Of a stretch of 64,000 nt of DNA, positions 27,259 to 35,140 are shown piece after piece (within the stretch, counting starts at the first letter, position 1; every line of letters starts with the position of its first letter). The notes beneath the pieces are model-generated. The model was given only the letters and a program-made list of their open reading frames with translations. It searched no databases and was not told the origin of the DNA. The position numbers were made by a program, and so were the translations under genes. Source of the DNA: CAADGV01 sp040290295 (GTDB lineage: Bacteria; Bacteroidota; Ignavibacteria; UBA10030; UBA6906); the NCBI GenBank assembly GCA_040290295.1, contig PSMW01000005.1, forward strand, positions 97,791-161,790, in the 5' to 3' direction.

Positions 27259-27722
27259 TTCTCGCCGTCATCGCTGCTATCGGGAACAATCGCGTTATCG
27301 GCAACGCAGGCAAACTCCCCTGGCATATCAGCGAAGACTTGAAGCGCTTCAAGCGCCTGACAACGGGTCACGCCGTCGTCATGGGAAGACGGACGTTCGA
27401 ATCGCTCGGCAAGCCGTTGTCCCATCGTCGTAACGTCGTCATTACGTCGCGCAGCATTCCGGGGGTCGAAACGTATCCATCCGTCGAGCGCGCGCTCGAA
27501 GCACTCGCTGCGGAGCAGCGTGTGTTCGTGATCGGTGGAGCGCAGGTGTACGAACAGGTAATCGATCGCGCCGACGAGTTCTACCTCACGTTCATTGACG
27601 GCGATTATGAGGGCGACACATTCTTCCCACCCTACCGCCATTTGCTTGCAACACAGTTTCGCCTTGTGCACGAGGAACGGCACGAAGGATACACATTCGC
27701 CGACTACGTCCGGATCGCTTGA
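27255..27722 (+). CDS. folA: Dihydrofolate reductase
   Basis: Reduces dihydrofolate with NADPH. 155 residues from GTG 27255, overlapping thyA (GTGA). Motifs: ILAVIAAIGNNRVIGNAGKL (the Met20-loop region), LPWHISEDLKRFKRLT with the catalytic acidic residue, VMGRRTFESLGKPL for NADPH binding, and VFVIGGAQVYEQVIDRADEF. The length and order match bacterial DHFR. Confidence 0.97.
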   Translation: MILAVIAAIGNNRVIGNAGKLPWHISEDLKRFKRLTTGHAVVMGRRTFESLGKPLSHRRNVVITSRSIPGVETYPSVERALEALAAEQRVFVIGGAQVYEQVIDRADEFYLTFIDGDYEGDTFFPPYRHLLATQFRLVHEERHEGYTFADYVRIA

Positions 27723-27743
27723 GGACACGCGCGGCAACGCGTG

Positions 27744-27773
27744 TTGCCTTCCTTCTTCGATTTGAATACATTG
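27744..27773 (+). promoter_or_regulatory. Putative promoter for the ABC ATPase/leucine dehydrogenase/nusB run
   Basis: TTG (27744-27746), exactly 20 nt, then TACATTG (27767-27773), 35 nt before the ATG at 27809. Same element pair and spacing as the other promoters. Confidence 0.6.
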
Positions 27774-27808
27774 ATGCGGGCGAATTCTCTCTCGTTCTTT
27801 TTCCCTTC

Positions 27809-28594
27809 ATGCACGCACTGCAAATCAACAACATCTCATTCAGCTATCGACGCGGGGTACCGACACTGCGGAATGTTTCATTCATCGTGCAGAAGGACGA
27901 GTTCCTCACGCTGGTGGGTCCCAACGGTTCGGGAAAGACGACGTTGTTGCGTCTTCTCGATCGTATGCTCCTGCCCGATCAGGGGACAATTCTTCTCGAC
28001 GACAAGCCTCTCGGAAGCATTCCGCGGCAGCTCTTGGCACGCCGCATCGCATTCATTCCTCAAGACGGCGGCGTGTTGTTCCCTTTCACCGTCCTTGAGG
28101 TCGTCCTCATGGGGCGCTCTCCTCATACGCGAGGCAGGATGTTCGAGAGCGACAGCGACCGGCAGATTGCGTGGGAGATGTTGAGGATGACCCACATCGA
28201 ACATCTCGCGCATCAGCCCGTCACCACACTCTCCGGCGGCGAGCGACAGCGGGTCTTCATTGCTCGTGCGCTGGCACAACAGCCGGAAATTCTCTTGATG
28301 GACGAGCCGAATGCTCATCTCGATATCGCTCATCAACTCGATGCGTTCAGTCTCATCAAGAAAAGGAACATCGAGCGTTCCCTCACCGTCGTTTGTGTCT
28401 CCCACGATCTCAATCTTGCCGCTTCCTTCAGCGACCGCATCGGCCTGCTCGTGTGTGGATCGCTGACCGCGCTGGGAACGCCCAACGAGGTGCTGACCGA
28501 ACAGACGATCCGCGATGCATTCCGAACGCACGTGATCGTCGACCGTCATCCGGCGAAGGATACGCCGCGCATTTCGCTCCTTCCGACAATGTGA
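27809..28594 (+). CDS. FecE/BtuD/HmuV-type ABC transporter ATP-binding protein
   Basis: 261 residues. Walker A LVGPNGSGKTTLLRLLDRML, Q-loop IAFIPQDGG, signature TTLSGGERQRVFIARALAQQ, Walker B ILLMDEPNAHLDI and the switch His in VCVSHDLNLAASFSDR. The DEPNAHLDI box and the FxVLEVVLMGRSPH motif place it with ATPases of iron-siderophore, haem and cobalamin importers. No FecCD permease or binding protein is adjacent, so the partners must be encoded elsewhere. The ATG at 27809 fits the family start (HALQINNISFSYRRGVP). Confidence 0.9.
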   Translation: MHALQINNISFSYRRGVPTLRNVSFIVQKDEFLTLVGPNGSGKTTLLRLLDRMLLPDQGTILLDDKPLGSIPRQLLARRIAFIPQDGGVLFPFTVLEVVLMGRSPHTRGRMFESDSDRQIAWEMLRMTHIEHLAHQPVTTLSGGERQRVFIARALAQQPEILLMDEPNAHLDIAHQLDAFSLIKKRNIERSLTVVCVSHDLNLAASFSDRIGLLVCGSLTALGTPNEVLTEQTIRDAFRTHVIVDRHPAKDTPRISLLPTM

Positions 28595-28603
28595 GAATTG
28601 GCC

Positions 28604-29722
28604 ATGGCTCTCTTCCAACAGCTTCAGCAGCACGAGCATGAACAGGTGGTGTACTGCTCCGACATTCCGTCGGGTCTGAAAGCGATCATCGCAATCCACA
28701 ACACCAATCTCGGCCCGGCGCTTGGCGGTACGCGCATGTGGACGTACGCGACCGACAACGAGGCGTTGATCGATGTGCTGCGTCTCTCCCGCGGCATGAC
28801 GTACAAAGCTGCTGTTGCCGGATTGAATCTCGGTGGCGGCAAAGCCGTTATCATCGGTGATCCCAACACGGATAAGACCGAGGCAATGTTCAGAGCGTTC
28901 GGACGATTTGTCGAGGGACTGGCCGGACGCTACATCACTGCAGAGGATGTCGGGACGGACGTGCGGGACATGGAGTTCGTGCGAATGGAGACGAAGTATG
29001 TCACCGGCATCGACCGGGCGCTGGGCGGCAGCGGCAACCCTTCGCCTGTGACCGCCTTCGGTGTGTATGTGGGGATGAAGGCAAGCATGAAGGAACTGAC
29101 CGGCAGCGACTCGCTCGTAGGGAAGAAAGTGGCTGTGCAGGGCGCGGGCCCCGTCGCTCAGTACGTATGCGAACATCTCGCCAAGGAAGGCGCGAAGATC
29201 GTTATCAGCGATATTTTCCCCGAGAAAGCTCAACGCGTCGCACAACACGTCAAGGCGGAGGTCGTCGAGCCACGTCGCATCTACGAAGTGGACGCCGACA
29301 TTTTTTGTCCTTGTCCCCTCGGGGCGATCGTCAACGACGAGACCATCCCAAAATTTCAGTTCGAGATTATCGCCGGCGGTGCCAACAATCAACTCGCCGA
29401 CGAGCAGAAGCATGGTCGCATGTTGATGGACCGTGGCATCCTCTACGCACCAGATTATGCCATCAATGCCGGCGGCCTCATCAACGTATCGAACGAATTG
29501 GAAGGCTACTCGCAGGAACGTGCATTGAAACAAGCCGAAGGCATTTACGACACGATGCTCAAGATTGTTGCCATCTCCAAACAGCAAGGCATCCCGACAT
29601 TCGAGGCATCGAATCAACTTGCCGAACAACGCATCAAAGCCATCGGCCGTATCAAGTCCATTTACGCGGGCAAGTCACAATTCGTCGGTCGGTTAGGCGA
29701 ATACGATTTCGGCAAGCGGTAG
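28604..29722 (+). CDS. Leucine dehydrogenase-type Glu/Leu/Phe/Val dehydrogenase
   Basis: NAD-dependent oxidative deamination of branched-chain amino acids to 2-oxo acids. 372 residues. The substrate and catalytic site show GPALGGTRMW, MTYKAAVAGLNLGGGKAVII with the catalytic lysines, and GRYITAEDVGT. The Rossmann part has KVAVQGAGPVAQYVCEHLAK and EIIAGGANNQLAD, then YAPDYAINAGGLINVSNELE. The motif set and length match leucine dehydrogenase better than the longer glutamate dehydrogenases. The frame has an upstream TTG at 28598; ATG 28604 is preferred. nusB starts 2 bp after the stop. Confidence 0.93.
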   Translation: MALFQQLQQHEHEQVVYCSDIPSGLKAIIAIHNTNLGPALGGTRMWTYATDNEALIDVLRLSRGMTYKAAVAGLNLGGGKAVIIGDPNTDKTEAMFRAFGRFVEGLAGRYITAEDVGTDVRDMEFVRMETKYVTGIDRALGGSGNPSPVTAFGVYVGMKASMKELTGSDSLVGKKVAVQGAGPVAQYVCEHLAKEGAKIVISDIFPEKAQRVAQHVKAEVVEPRRIYEVDADIFCPCPLGAIVNDETIPKFQFEIIAGGANNQLADEQKHGRMLMDRGILYAPDYAINAGGLINVSNELEGYSQERALKQAEGIYDTMLKIVAISKQQGIPTFEASNQLAEQRIKAIGRIKSIYAGKSQFVGRLGEYDFGKR

Positions 29723-29724
29723 CA

Positions 29725-30222
29725 ATGAGCAAGAGCATTCGACGGCGGGTTGTTCGGGAAAAGGTGATGCAGGCGCTGTACGCGCACGAGATTTCCAAGG
29801 ATCCACCCGAGCATGTCATCGAACATATTCTTGCCGGGTTGGAACGCAACAAGGATGCGCACGCCTTTGCCAAGCAACTCGTGCTGACCACCATCGAGCA
29901 CACGGCAGAGATTGACAAGATCATTCGGTCCAAAGTTACCAACTGGGATTTCCGCCGCATTGCGTTGGTCGACCGACTCATTCTGCGGATGGGAATCTGC
30001 GAGCTTCTGTACTTTCAAGACATCCCTCCGAAAGTTTCGATGAACGAAGCGATCGAACTCGCCAAGTTGTTCAGTACCGAGAAGAGCGGGCAATTTGTCA
30101 ACGGCATTCTCGATGCGGTGTTGGACGATGTGAAGAAGTCCGGCGAGCTGGCCAAAGCGGGCCGTGGCTTGTTCGACGGTGCCGGACCTCGCGTCAACAA
30201 AGGCAAATCGCCAAAGGCATAG
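29725..30222 (+). CDS. nusB: Transcription antitermination factor NusB
   Basis: All-helical RNA-binding factor that, with NusE, binds boxA RNA and prevents early termination in rRNA operons. 165 residues. The N-terminus SIRRRVVREKVMQALYAHEI is the typical NusB start, followed by VTNWDFRRIALVDRLILRMG, PPKVSMNEAIELAKLFSTEK and SGQFVNGILDAV, all family signatures. The C-terminal about 25 residues are a basic, low-complexity tail (GPRVNKGKSPKA). It follows the leucine dehydrogenase stop by 2 bp. Confidence 0.96.
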   Translation: MSKSIRRRVVREKVMQALYAHEISKDPPEHVIEHILAGLERNKDAHAFAKQLVLTTIEHTAEIDKIIRSKVTNWDFRRIALVDRLILRMGICELLYFQDIPPKVSMNEAIELAKLFSTEKSGQFVNGILDAVLDDVKKSGELAKAGRGLFDGAGPRVNKGKSPKA

Positions 30223-30256
30223 CACCGGCTCATCCCACACACGGGCTTCACTGCCG

Positions 30257-31612
30257 ATGAGCAAACGTCTCCATACCCTTCTGCAGCACCTCGGCTTGCA
30301 TCGCTCCGAGCTGCGCGCATGGGCGATGTACGATTGGGCAAACTCTGCGTTCGTGCTCGTCATCGCCACTGCGGTCTTTCCTATCTACTTCAAGAACGTC
30401 GCCGCGCAAGGTCTCGACGACACTTCGGCAACGGAGCGTTACGGTTGGGCAACGACGCTTGCCCTTTCCTTCGCTGCCGCACTCTCTCCCATCCTTGGTG
30501 CGCTGGCGGACTTCCGTGCCGCGCGAAAGCGCTTGCTGGCGCTCTCGCTCTTGCTCGGCGTGCCGACGACCGGCTGCATGTACTTCGTCGGCTACGGCGA
30601 CTGGCAGCTTGCCCTCGCTCTCTTCGTCATGAGTAACATCGGACTTTCGTTAAGCTTCGTCTTCTACGATTCGCTCCTGCCGCATATTGCCACGTACCAA
30701 GAAGTCGATCGCGTATCTGCCGCCGGTTACGCACTCGGCTATCTCGGCAGCGGCGTATTGCTCGCGCTGAACCTTGCGTGGATACAGATGCCCCACCTCT
30801 TCGGCATTGCCGATGCTTCAACTGCCACACGGCTGACGTTCCTCAGCGTCGCAGTATGGTGGGGAGTTTTCTCGATTCCCTTGTTCACCACCGTGAGGGA
30901 GCCGCCGCGCCGCATCGAAGCAGATGAGACGAACACGACGAGCGCCGTCAAGATCACGTTCAGGCGGCTCTTCGAAACGTTGCACGACTTGCGCGGGTTG
31001 TACCATCAAGCCTTCCTGGCATTGCTTGCGATGTTCGTGTACAACGACGGCATCGGTACGATCATTCGCATGGCAGCACTGTACGCCGCGACGATCGGCG
31101 TACCGCAGCAGCACGTTATCTTCGCCATTCTGCTGGTGCAGTTCGTCGGCATTCCGTTTTCGTTTTTGTTCGGCGTGCTGGCGGGAAGAATCGGTGCGAA
31201 GTGGTCCATCATGATAGGCCTCGCCGTGTACTGCGCCATCAGCATCGTCGCGTATTCGATGACTTCGACTGCTGAGTTTTACATTCTCGCGTTGTTGGTC
31301 GCGACCGTTCAAGGGGGAACGCAGGCGCTCAGCCGTTCGCTATTCGCCTCCATGATTCCGAAACACAAAACGTCCGAGATGTTCGGCTTCTTCTCGGTAT
31401 TCGAAAAAATTTCCGGCATTCTCGGTCCGCTCTTGTTCAGCGCCGCGATCGCCGCTACCGGCTCCACGCGCGCCGCCATTCTTTCCGTGATCGCGTTCTT
31501 TGTCGCGGGGGCTGCACTCCTCAGCTTCGTGAACGTTGCCGAAGGCAGACGGGAAGCACAAGAAGCCGAAGAACGCTTGCTTACGGATGCGCCGCTGGAG
31601 GATCGACGGTGA
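30257..31612 (+). CDS. MFS transporter of the UMF1/Atg22-like family
   Basis: 451-residue inner-membrane carrier with about 12 hydrophobic spans. The start SELRAWAMYDWANSAFVLVI is the hallmark of the Atg22/BtlA-like MFS group (YDWANSAF), and SPILGALADFRAARKRLLAL is the MFS loop-2 motif. VATVQGGTQALSRSLFASMI and EMFGFFSVFEKISGILGPLL are also typical. Bacterial members are uncharacterised exporters; yeast Atg22 exports vacuolar amino acids. It lies 34 bp after nusB. Confidence 0.88.
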   Translation: MSKRLHTLLQHLGLHRSELRAWAMYDWANSAFVLVIATAVFPIYFKNVAAQGLDDTSATERYGWATTLALSFAAALSPILGALADFRAARKRLLALSLLLGVPTTGCMYFVGYGDWQLALALFVMSNIGLSLSFVFYDSLLPHIATYQEVDRVSAAGYALGYLGSGVLLALNLAWIQMPHLFGIADASTATRLTFLSVAVWWGVFSIPLFTTVREPPRRIEADETNTTSAVKITFRRLFETLHDLRGLYHQAFLALLAMFVYNDGIGTIIRMAALYAATIGVPQQHVIFAILLVQFVGIPFSFLFGVLAGRIGAKWSIMIGLAVYCAISIVAYSMTSTAEFYILALLVATVQGGTQALSRSLFASMIPKHKTSEMFGFFSVFEKISGILGPLLFSAAIAATGSTRAAILSVIAFFVAGAALLSFVNVAEGRREAQEAEERLLTDAPLEDRR

Positions 31613-31619
31613 TGCAGAG

Positions 31620-31649
31620 TTTACTTTTCACCGACACTTCCGTACCTTG
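31620..31649 (+). promoter_or_regulatory. Putative promoter for lpxH-PBP1A (variant -33 box)
   Basis: TTT (31620-31622), exactly 20 nt, then TACCTTG (31643-31649). The -7 box fits well; the -33 box is TTT instead of TTG. It starts 7 bp after the MFS stop and lies 85 nt before the preferred lpxH start. Confidence 0.4.
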
Positions 31650-31733
31650 CACATGGAATGATAATGCCGGCGACCCGTGACAAGCACAGACGTACCGTCA
31701 AGCACTCGAGAGCGCAGTGGACTCACCTCCGAC

Positions 31734-32456
31734 ATGGCGGCGTATTTCATATCTGACGTGCACCTTGGACTCGGCTCGCGTGATGAAGAGAAGGCGAAAG
31801 AGAATCGTTTGCTCGCCTTCTTCCGAGCCATTGCGCCGAGCACGGAGGTGTTGTTCATTGTTGGAGATTTGTTCGATTTTTGGTTCGAGTACAAAACCGT
31901 CATCCCGAAGGGATTTCACCGCACGTTGGCGATGCTGCAGGAATTTACCGATGCGAGCAAGCCCATCCATTATCTTGCGGGCAATCATGATTTTTGGATG
32001 AACAACTATTTTGCAGACGAGTTGGGGATGACACTCCACTTCGAGCCGTTCGAGGTCAGTCTGCAGGGAAAGCGCATTTTCCTCCATCACGGCGATGGGC
32101 TGGCGCAAAACGACTTGGGCTATCGCCTCATCAAACCTATTCTTCGCCACCCCTTCAACATCCAATTGTATCGCTGGCTGCATCCCGACATCGGCGTGCG
32201 ATTGGCGCGCGGTTCGTCACGCACAAGCCGCGCCTATACTTCGGCGAAAGATTATGGTGAGGAAGAAGGAATGCTGCGCGAGGCAGAGCGACACATTCGT
32301 CGCGGGTGTGATATTGTTGTGATGGGACATCGGCATAAACCAAGCATGGTGCCGATCGAGCCGGGAGTGTACATCAATCTCGGAGATTGGATCACCCATC
32401 ACACCTACGCCGAACTTTCGAACGGCGCCATAGCGTTGAAAACGTGGCAACCGTAG
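31734..32456 (+). CDS. lpxH: UDP-2,3-diacylglucosamine diphosphatase, LpxH type
   Basis: Calcineurin-like metallophosphoesterase that hydrolyses UDP-2,3-diacylglucosamine to lipid X in lipid A synthesis. 240 residues. Metal-ligand motifs: AAYFISDVHLGLGSRDEEKA, FIVGDLFDFWFEYKTVIPKG, HYLAGNHDFWM, IFLHHGDGLAQND and VVMGHRHKPS, ending VYINLGDWITHHTYAEL. The order and length match Bacteroidota LpxH. A GTG at 31677 extends the frame, but the family start (ISDVHLG near the terminus) favours ATG 31734. It implies an LPS-bearing outer membrane. PBP1A begins 9 bp after the stop. Confidence 0.92.
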   Translation: MAAYFISDVHLGLGSRDEEKAKENRLLAFFRAIAPSTEVLFIVGDLFDFWFEYKTVIPKGFHRTLAMLQEFTDASKPIHYLAGNHDFWMNNYFADELGMTLHFEPFEVSLQGKRIFLHHGDGLAQNDLGYRLIKPILRHPFNIQLYRWLHPDIGVRLARGSSRTSRAYTSAKDYGEEEGMLREAERHIRRGCDIVVMGHRHKPSMVPIEPGVYINLGDWITHHTYAELSNGAIALKTWQP

Positions 32457-32465
32457 CAGAGCCTT

Positions 32466-34751
32466 ATGACAGAATACACCAACGAAGAATTAGAGCGACT
32501 CTTCAACGACCCAGAATATCGTAGGAAGCAATTGAAACGGCAGCGCATCAAACTGACACTGCGCCAGATAATGATCGTCGGAGCAGTGTTCCTCGTCGTA
32601 GCCGTCGCCTTTGGGTTCTACCTCGCTTCTGGTTTACCGTCGCTCGAGAAGATCGAGAATCCGAAGCCTGAACTCGCAACAAAGGTCTTCTCCATCGACG
32701 GGGAAGTGCTGGACAACTTCTATATCAAGAACCGCTCGCAGGTTTCGCTCAACGAGATCCCCAAGTCCGTCATCAACGCGCTGATCGCGACAGAGGACAA
32801 AGACTTCTACAGTCATTGGGGCGTTGATTTGATGCGCTTCGCGAAGGCGATGGTCAAGAATCTCTTTTCGATGCGCCTGAAGGAAGGAGCGAGCACCATC
32901 ACGCAACAGCTCGCGCGCAATCTCTACTTGGGCAAGAGTGATCGTAACGCGTTCGATAAGGCGGTGCGGAAGATGCGCGAGTTCATCACCTCCGTACAAC
33001 TCGAACGCCGCTTCACGAAAGACGAAATCCTCGAATTCTATTTCAACGTTGTGTACTTCGGACGGGGAGCATACGGCATCTCCTCCGCATCGCAAGTCTT
33101 CTTCGGCAAGACACCCTCGGAGTTGACACTGAGCCAAACCGCCACGCTGATCGCTTTGCTGAAGGGACCGAACTATTACGATCCGATTGCTCACCCCAAT
33201 CGCGCCATCGCACGTCGCAACACCGTCCTCTCGCAGATGGAAAAGTACGGATTCATCACACCGGAGGAGGGGCAACGTGCACGAGCGGAAAAGTTAGAGA
33301 TCGAATCGGAAGAGGACATTCTCACCACAGGCATTGCGCCGCACTTCGTGGAGTACGTCCGCCAGCAGATGATGCAGAAAGCGGAGAAGTATGGCTTCGA
33401 CATGTACCGCGACGGTCTGAGCGTCTATACCACGCTGCATGCGCGCATGCAGCGGTATGCAAACCAAGCGGTGGAAGAGCACCTTTCCCAATACCAGAAG
33501 ATGTTCGACAAAGCATGGGACTGGAAAAAGCATCCCGACGTGGAGCAATCCGTCATCGAGCATGCAGTGGTAACCTCGCCGGAGTATCGCGCAGCAACGA
33601 GCAGTCGTGAGCGCGACAGTATTGCGCGGGCATTCCGAGCCGATGTTCACTGGGTCGATTCAATGCTGCAGATTGCAAAACGCCTCGAGGTGGGCTTCGT
33701 CGTCCTCAGTCCGCAAGAGGGCAGCATTCTCGCGATGGTAGGAGGATCGAACTTCAAACGATTCAAGTACGGACTGAATCACGTCACACAAATCAAGCGG
33801 CAAGCTGGCTCAGCCTTCAAACCGTTCGTCTATACCGTCGCCATCGATAACGGCTACCCGCCGACGTTCGAATTGCTCAACCAACCCGTCACGCTCATCA
33901 TGGCTGACGGAAAGCGGTGGACACCGGAGAACGACAATCGAGAGTTTGGGGGGAAGATGACGATCCGGGAGGCATTGAGAAAGAGCGTCAATCTGATTGC
34001 TGTTCGCGCCATCATGGAGATCGCACCGTCGTCGCAGGTGATTCAGTATGCACGACGCATGGGCATCAAATCGAAACTCCAACCGTACGAGTCGTTAGCA
34101 CTGGGCGCTGCGGAAGTCAGCCCGTTGGAGATGACCACTGCCTTCGGCGTGTTTGCCAACAATGGAGTGCTCGTCGAACCGATTTCCATCTTGAGGATCG
34201 AAGACAAGAACGGTAACGTGATCGAAGAGAACACACCGACGAAGCGCGAAGTGCTGAGCGACGAGACGGCTTTCATCATGACTTCGATGCTCCAAGGAGT
34301 CGTCGATGAAGGAACGGCGATGCGAGTCCGAAACTTCTTCCATCTTCCCGCTGCCGGCAAGACGGGCACCACGAATGAGTATGCCGATGCCTGGTTTATC
34401 GGCTACACACCGCATCTTGTAGCAGGCGTGTGGGTCGGCTTCGATAACAAGAGCGTCCACTTCAATAACGCCGACGGGCAAGGAGGCCGCGCAGCGGCGC
34501 CGATTTGGGGGCGATTCATGAAATACGTATACGCCGATAAAAGCATCGGGTTCCCGTTGGAATATTTTGCGCGTCCGGCAGGCGTGATGCAGGATTCGAT
34601 CTGCGTGCTGACCAAGCAACTTGCTCGGGAGTTCTGTCCTCAAAAATCAGTCGAGTACTTCACGGAGAAGATGCGGCCCGATAGCTGCGCTGTGCATCTC
34701 AGTCCGCACTGGAAGGAATCCGACGAAACGTCGGGCACGATTCGCTACTGA
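32466..34751 (+). CDS. Class A penicillin-binding protein 1A (glycosyltransferase/transpeptidase)
   Basis: Polymerises and cross-links peptidoglycan. 761 residues. A basic cytoplasmic tail is followed by a membrane span at about 34-54. The GT51 domain shows ALIATEDKDFYSHWGVD with catalytic Glu110, then GASTITQQLARNLYLGKSDR and KDEILEFYFNVVYFGRGAYG. The transpeptidase domain carries the SxxK box QAGSAFKPF with Ser449, the SVN box in LRKSVNLIA and the KTGTT box with Lys632. About 60 residues of charged insert lie between the domains. It is probably co-transcribed with lpxH. Confidence 0.96.
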   Translation: MTEYTNEELERLFNDPEYRRKQLKRQRIKLTLRQIMIVGAVFLVVAVAFGFYLASGLPSLEKIENPKPELATKVFSIDGEVLDNFYIKNRSQVSLNEIPKSVINALIATEDKDFYSHWGVDLMRFAKAMVKNLFSMRLKEGASTITQQLARNLYLGKSDRNAFDKAVRKMREFITSVQLERRFTKDEILEFYFNVVYFGRGAYGISSASQVFFGKTPSELTLSQTATLIALLKGPNYYDPIAHPNRAIARRNTVLSQMEKYGFITPEEGQRARAEKLEIESEEDILTTGIAPHFVEYVRQQMMQKAEKYGFDMYRDGLSVYTTLHARMQRYANQAVEEHLSQYQKMFDKAWDWKKHPDVEQSVIEHAVVTSPEYRAATSSRERDSIARAFRADVHWVDSMLQIAKRLEVGFVVLSPQEGSILAMVGGSNFKRFKYGLNHVTQIKRQAGSAFKPFVYTVAIDNGYPPTFELLNQPVTLIMADGKRWTPENDNREFGGKMTIREALRKSVNLIAVRAIMEIAPSSQVIQYARRMGIKSKLQPYESLALGAAEVSPLEMTTAFGVFANNGVLVEPISILRIEDKNGNVIEENTPTKREVLSDETAFIMTSMLQGVVDEGTAMRVRNFFHLPAAGKTGTTNEYADAWFIGYTPHLVAGVWVGFDNKSVHFNNADGQGGRAAAPIWGRFMKYVYADKSIGFPLEYFARPAGVMQDSICVLTKQLAREFCPQKSVEYFTEKMRPDSCAVHLSPHWKESDETSGTIRY

Positions 34752-34832
34752 CGTTCTCCCTCCGAAAAACACAAATGCCCACCTCATGAGGCAAGCATTT
34801 GCGTCACCCTCACCACGATCACCCACCGCAGG

Positions 34833-34973
34833 TCAATCTACTCTCAGTTCACGCTCGAAGATATCGTCATCGTCATTGTTCGAGACCGAAACGGCGGCTC
34901 GCCTCTTTCGTTCTATCAGCAACAACGGAACCGATGCGAGCGCAAGCAAGGCGATGTACTTGAAGAGCTTCAT
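34833..34973 (-). CDS. Possible small membrane protein
   Basis: 46-residue frame starting MKLFKYIALLALASVPLLLI, a clear hydrophobic helix followed by a basic stretch (ERKRRAAV) and an acidic tail (NNDDDDIFERELRVD). An upstream GGTGGGA lies near the ATG, and a perfect TATGTTTG box lies about 42-49 bp upstream, without an obvious -33 element. The 389-bp space between PBP1A and the TPR gene otherwise shows nothing coding. Small size and lack of homologues known to me keep confidence low. Confidence 0.35.
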   Translation of the reverse strand: MKLFKYIALLALASVPLLLIERKRRAAVSVSNNDDDDIFERELRVD

Positions 34974-35140
34974 GAATCCCACCCATGTTGAGTTATGATT
35001 GTCTGCTTGTGGTTCAAACATACAACGTCCACTTGCGCGATTCCGTGACATTCAACACAGAGCGACGCGAGCGACACGAGAAAGACAGAATCGCCGCCAG
35101 CCTTTGGTAACAAACCTCCACTCTTCGAGGAAACAATGGA

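Noticed and set aside
34770..34815. Terminator after PBP1A (CAAATGC ... GCATTTG)
   Set aside because: The stem is only 7 bp with a long loop and no U tract, too weak to call.
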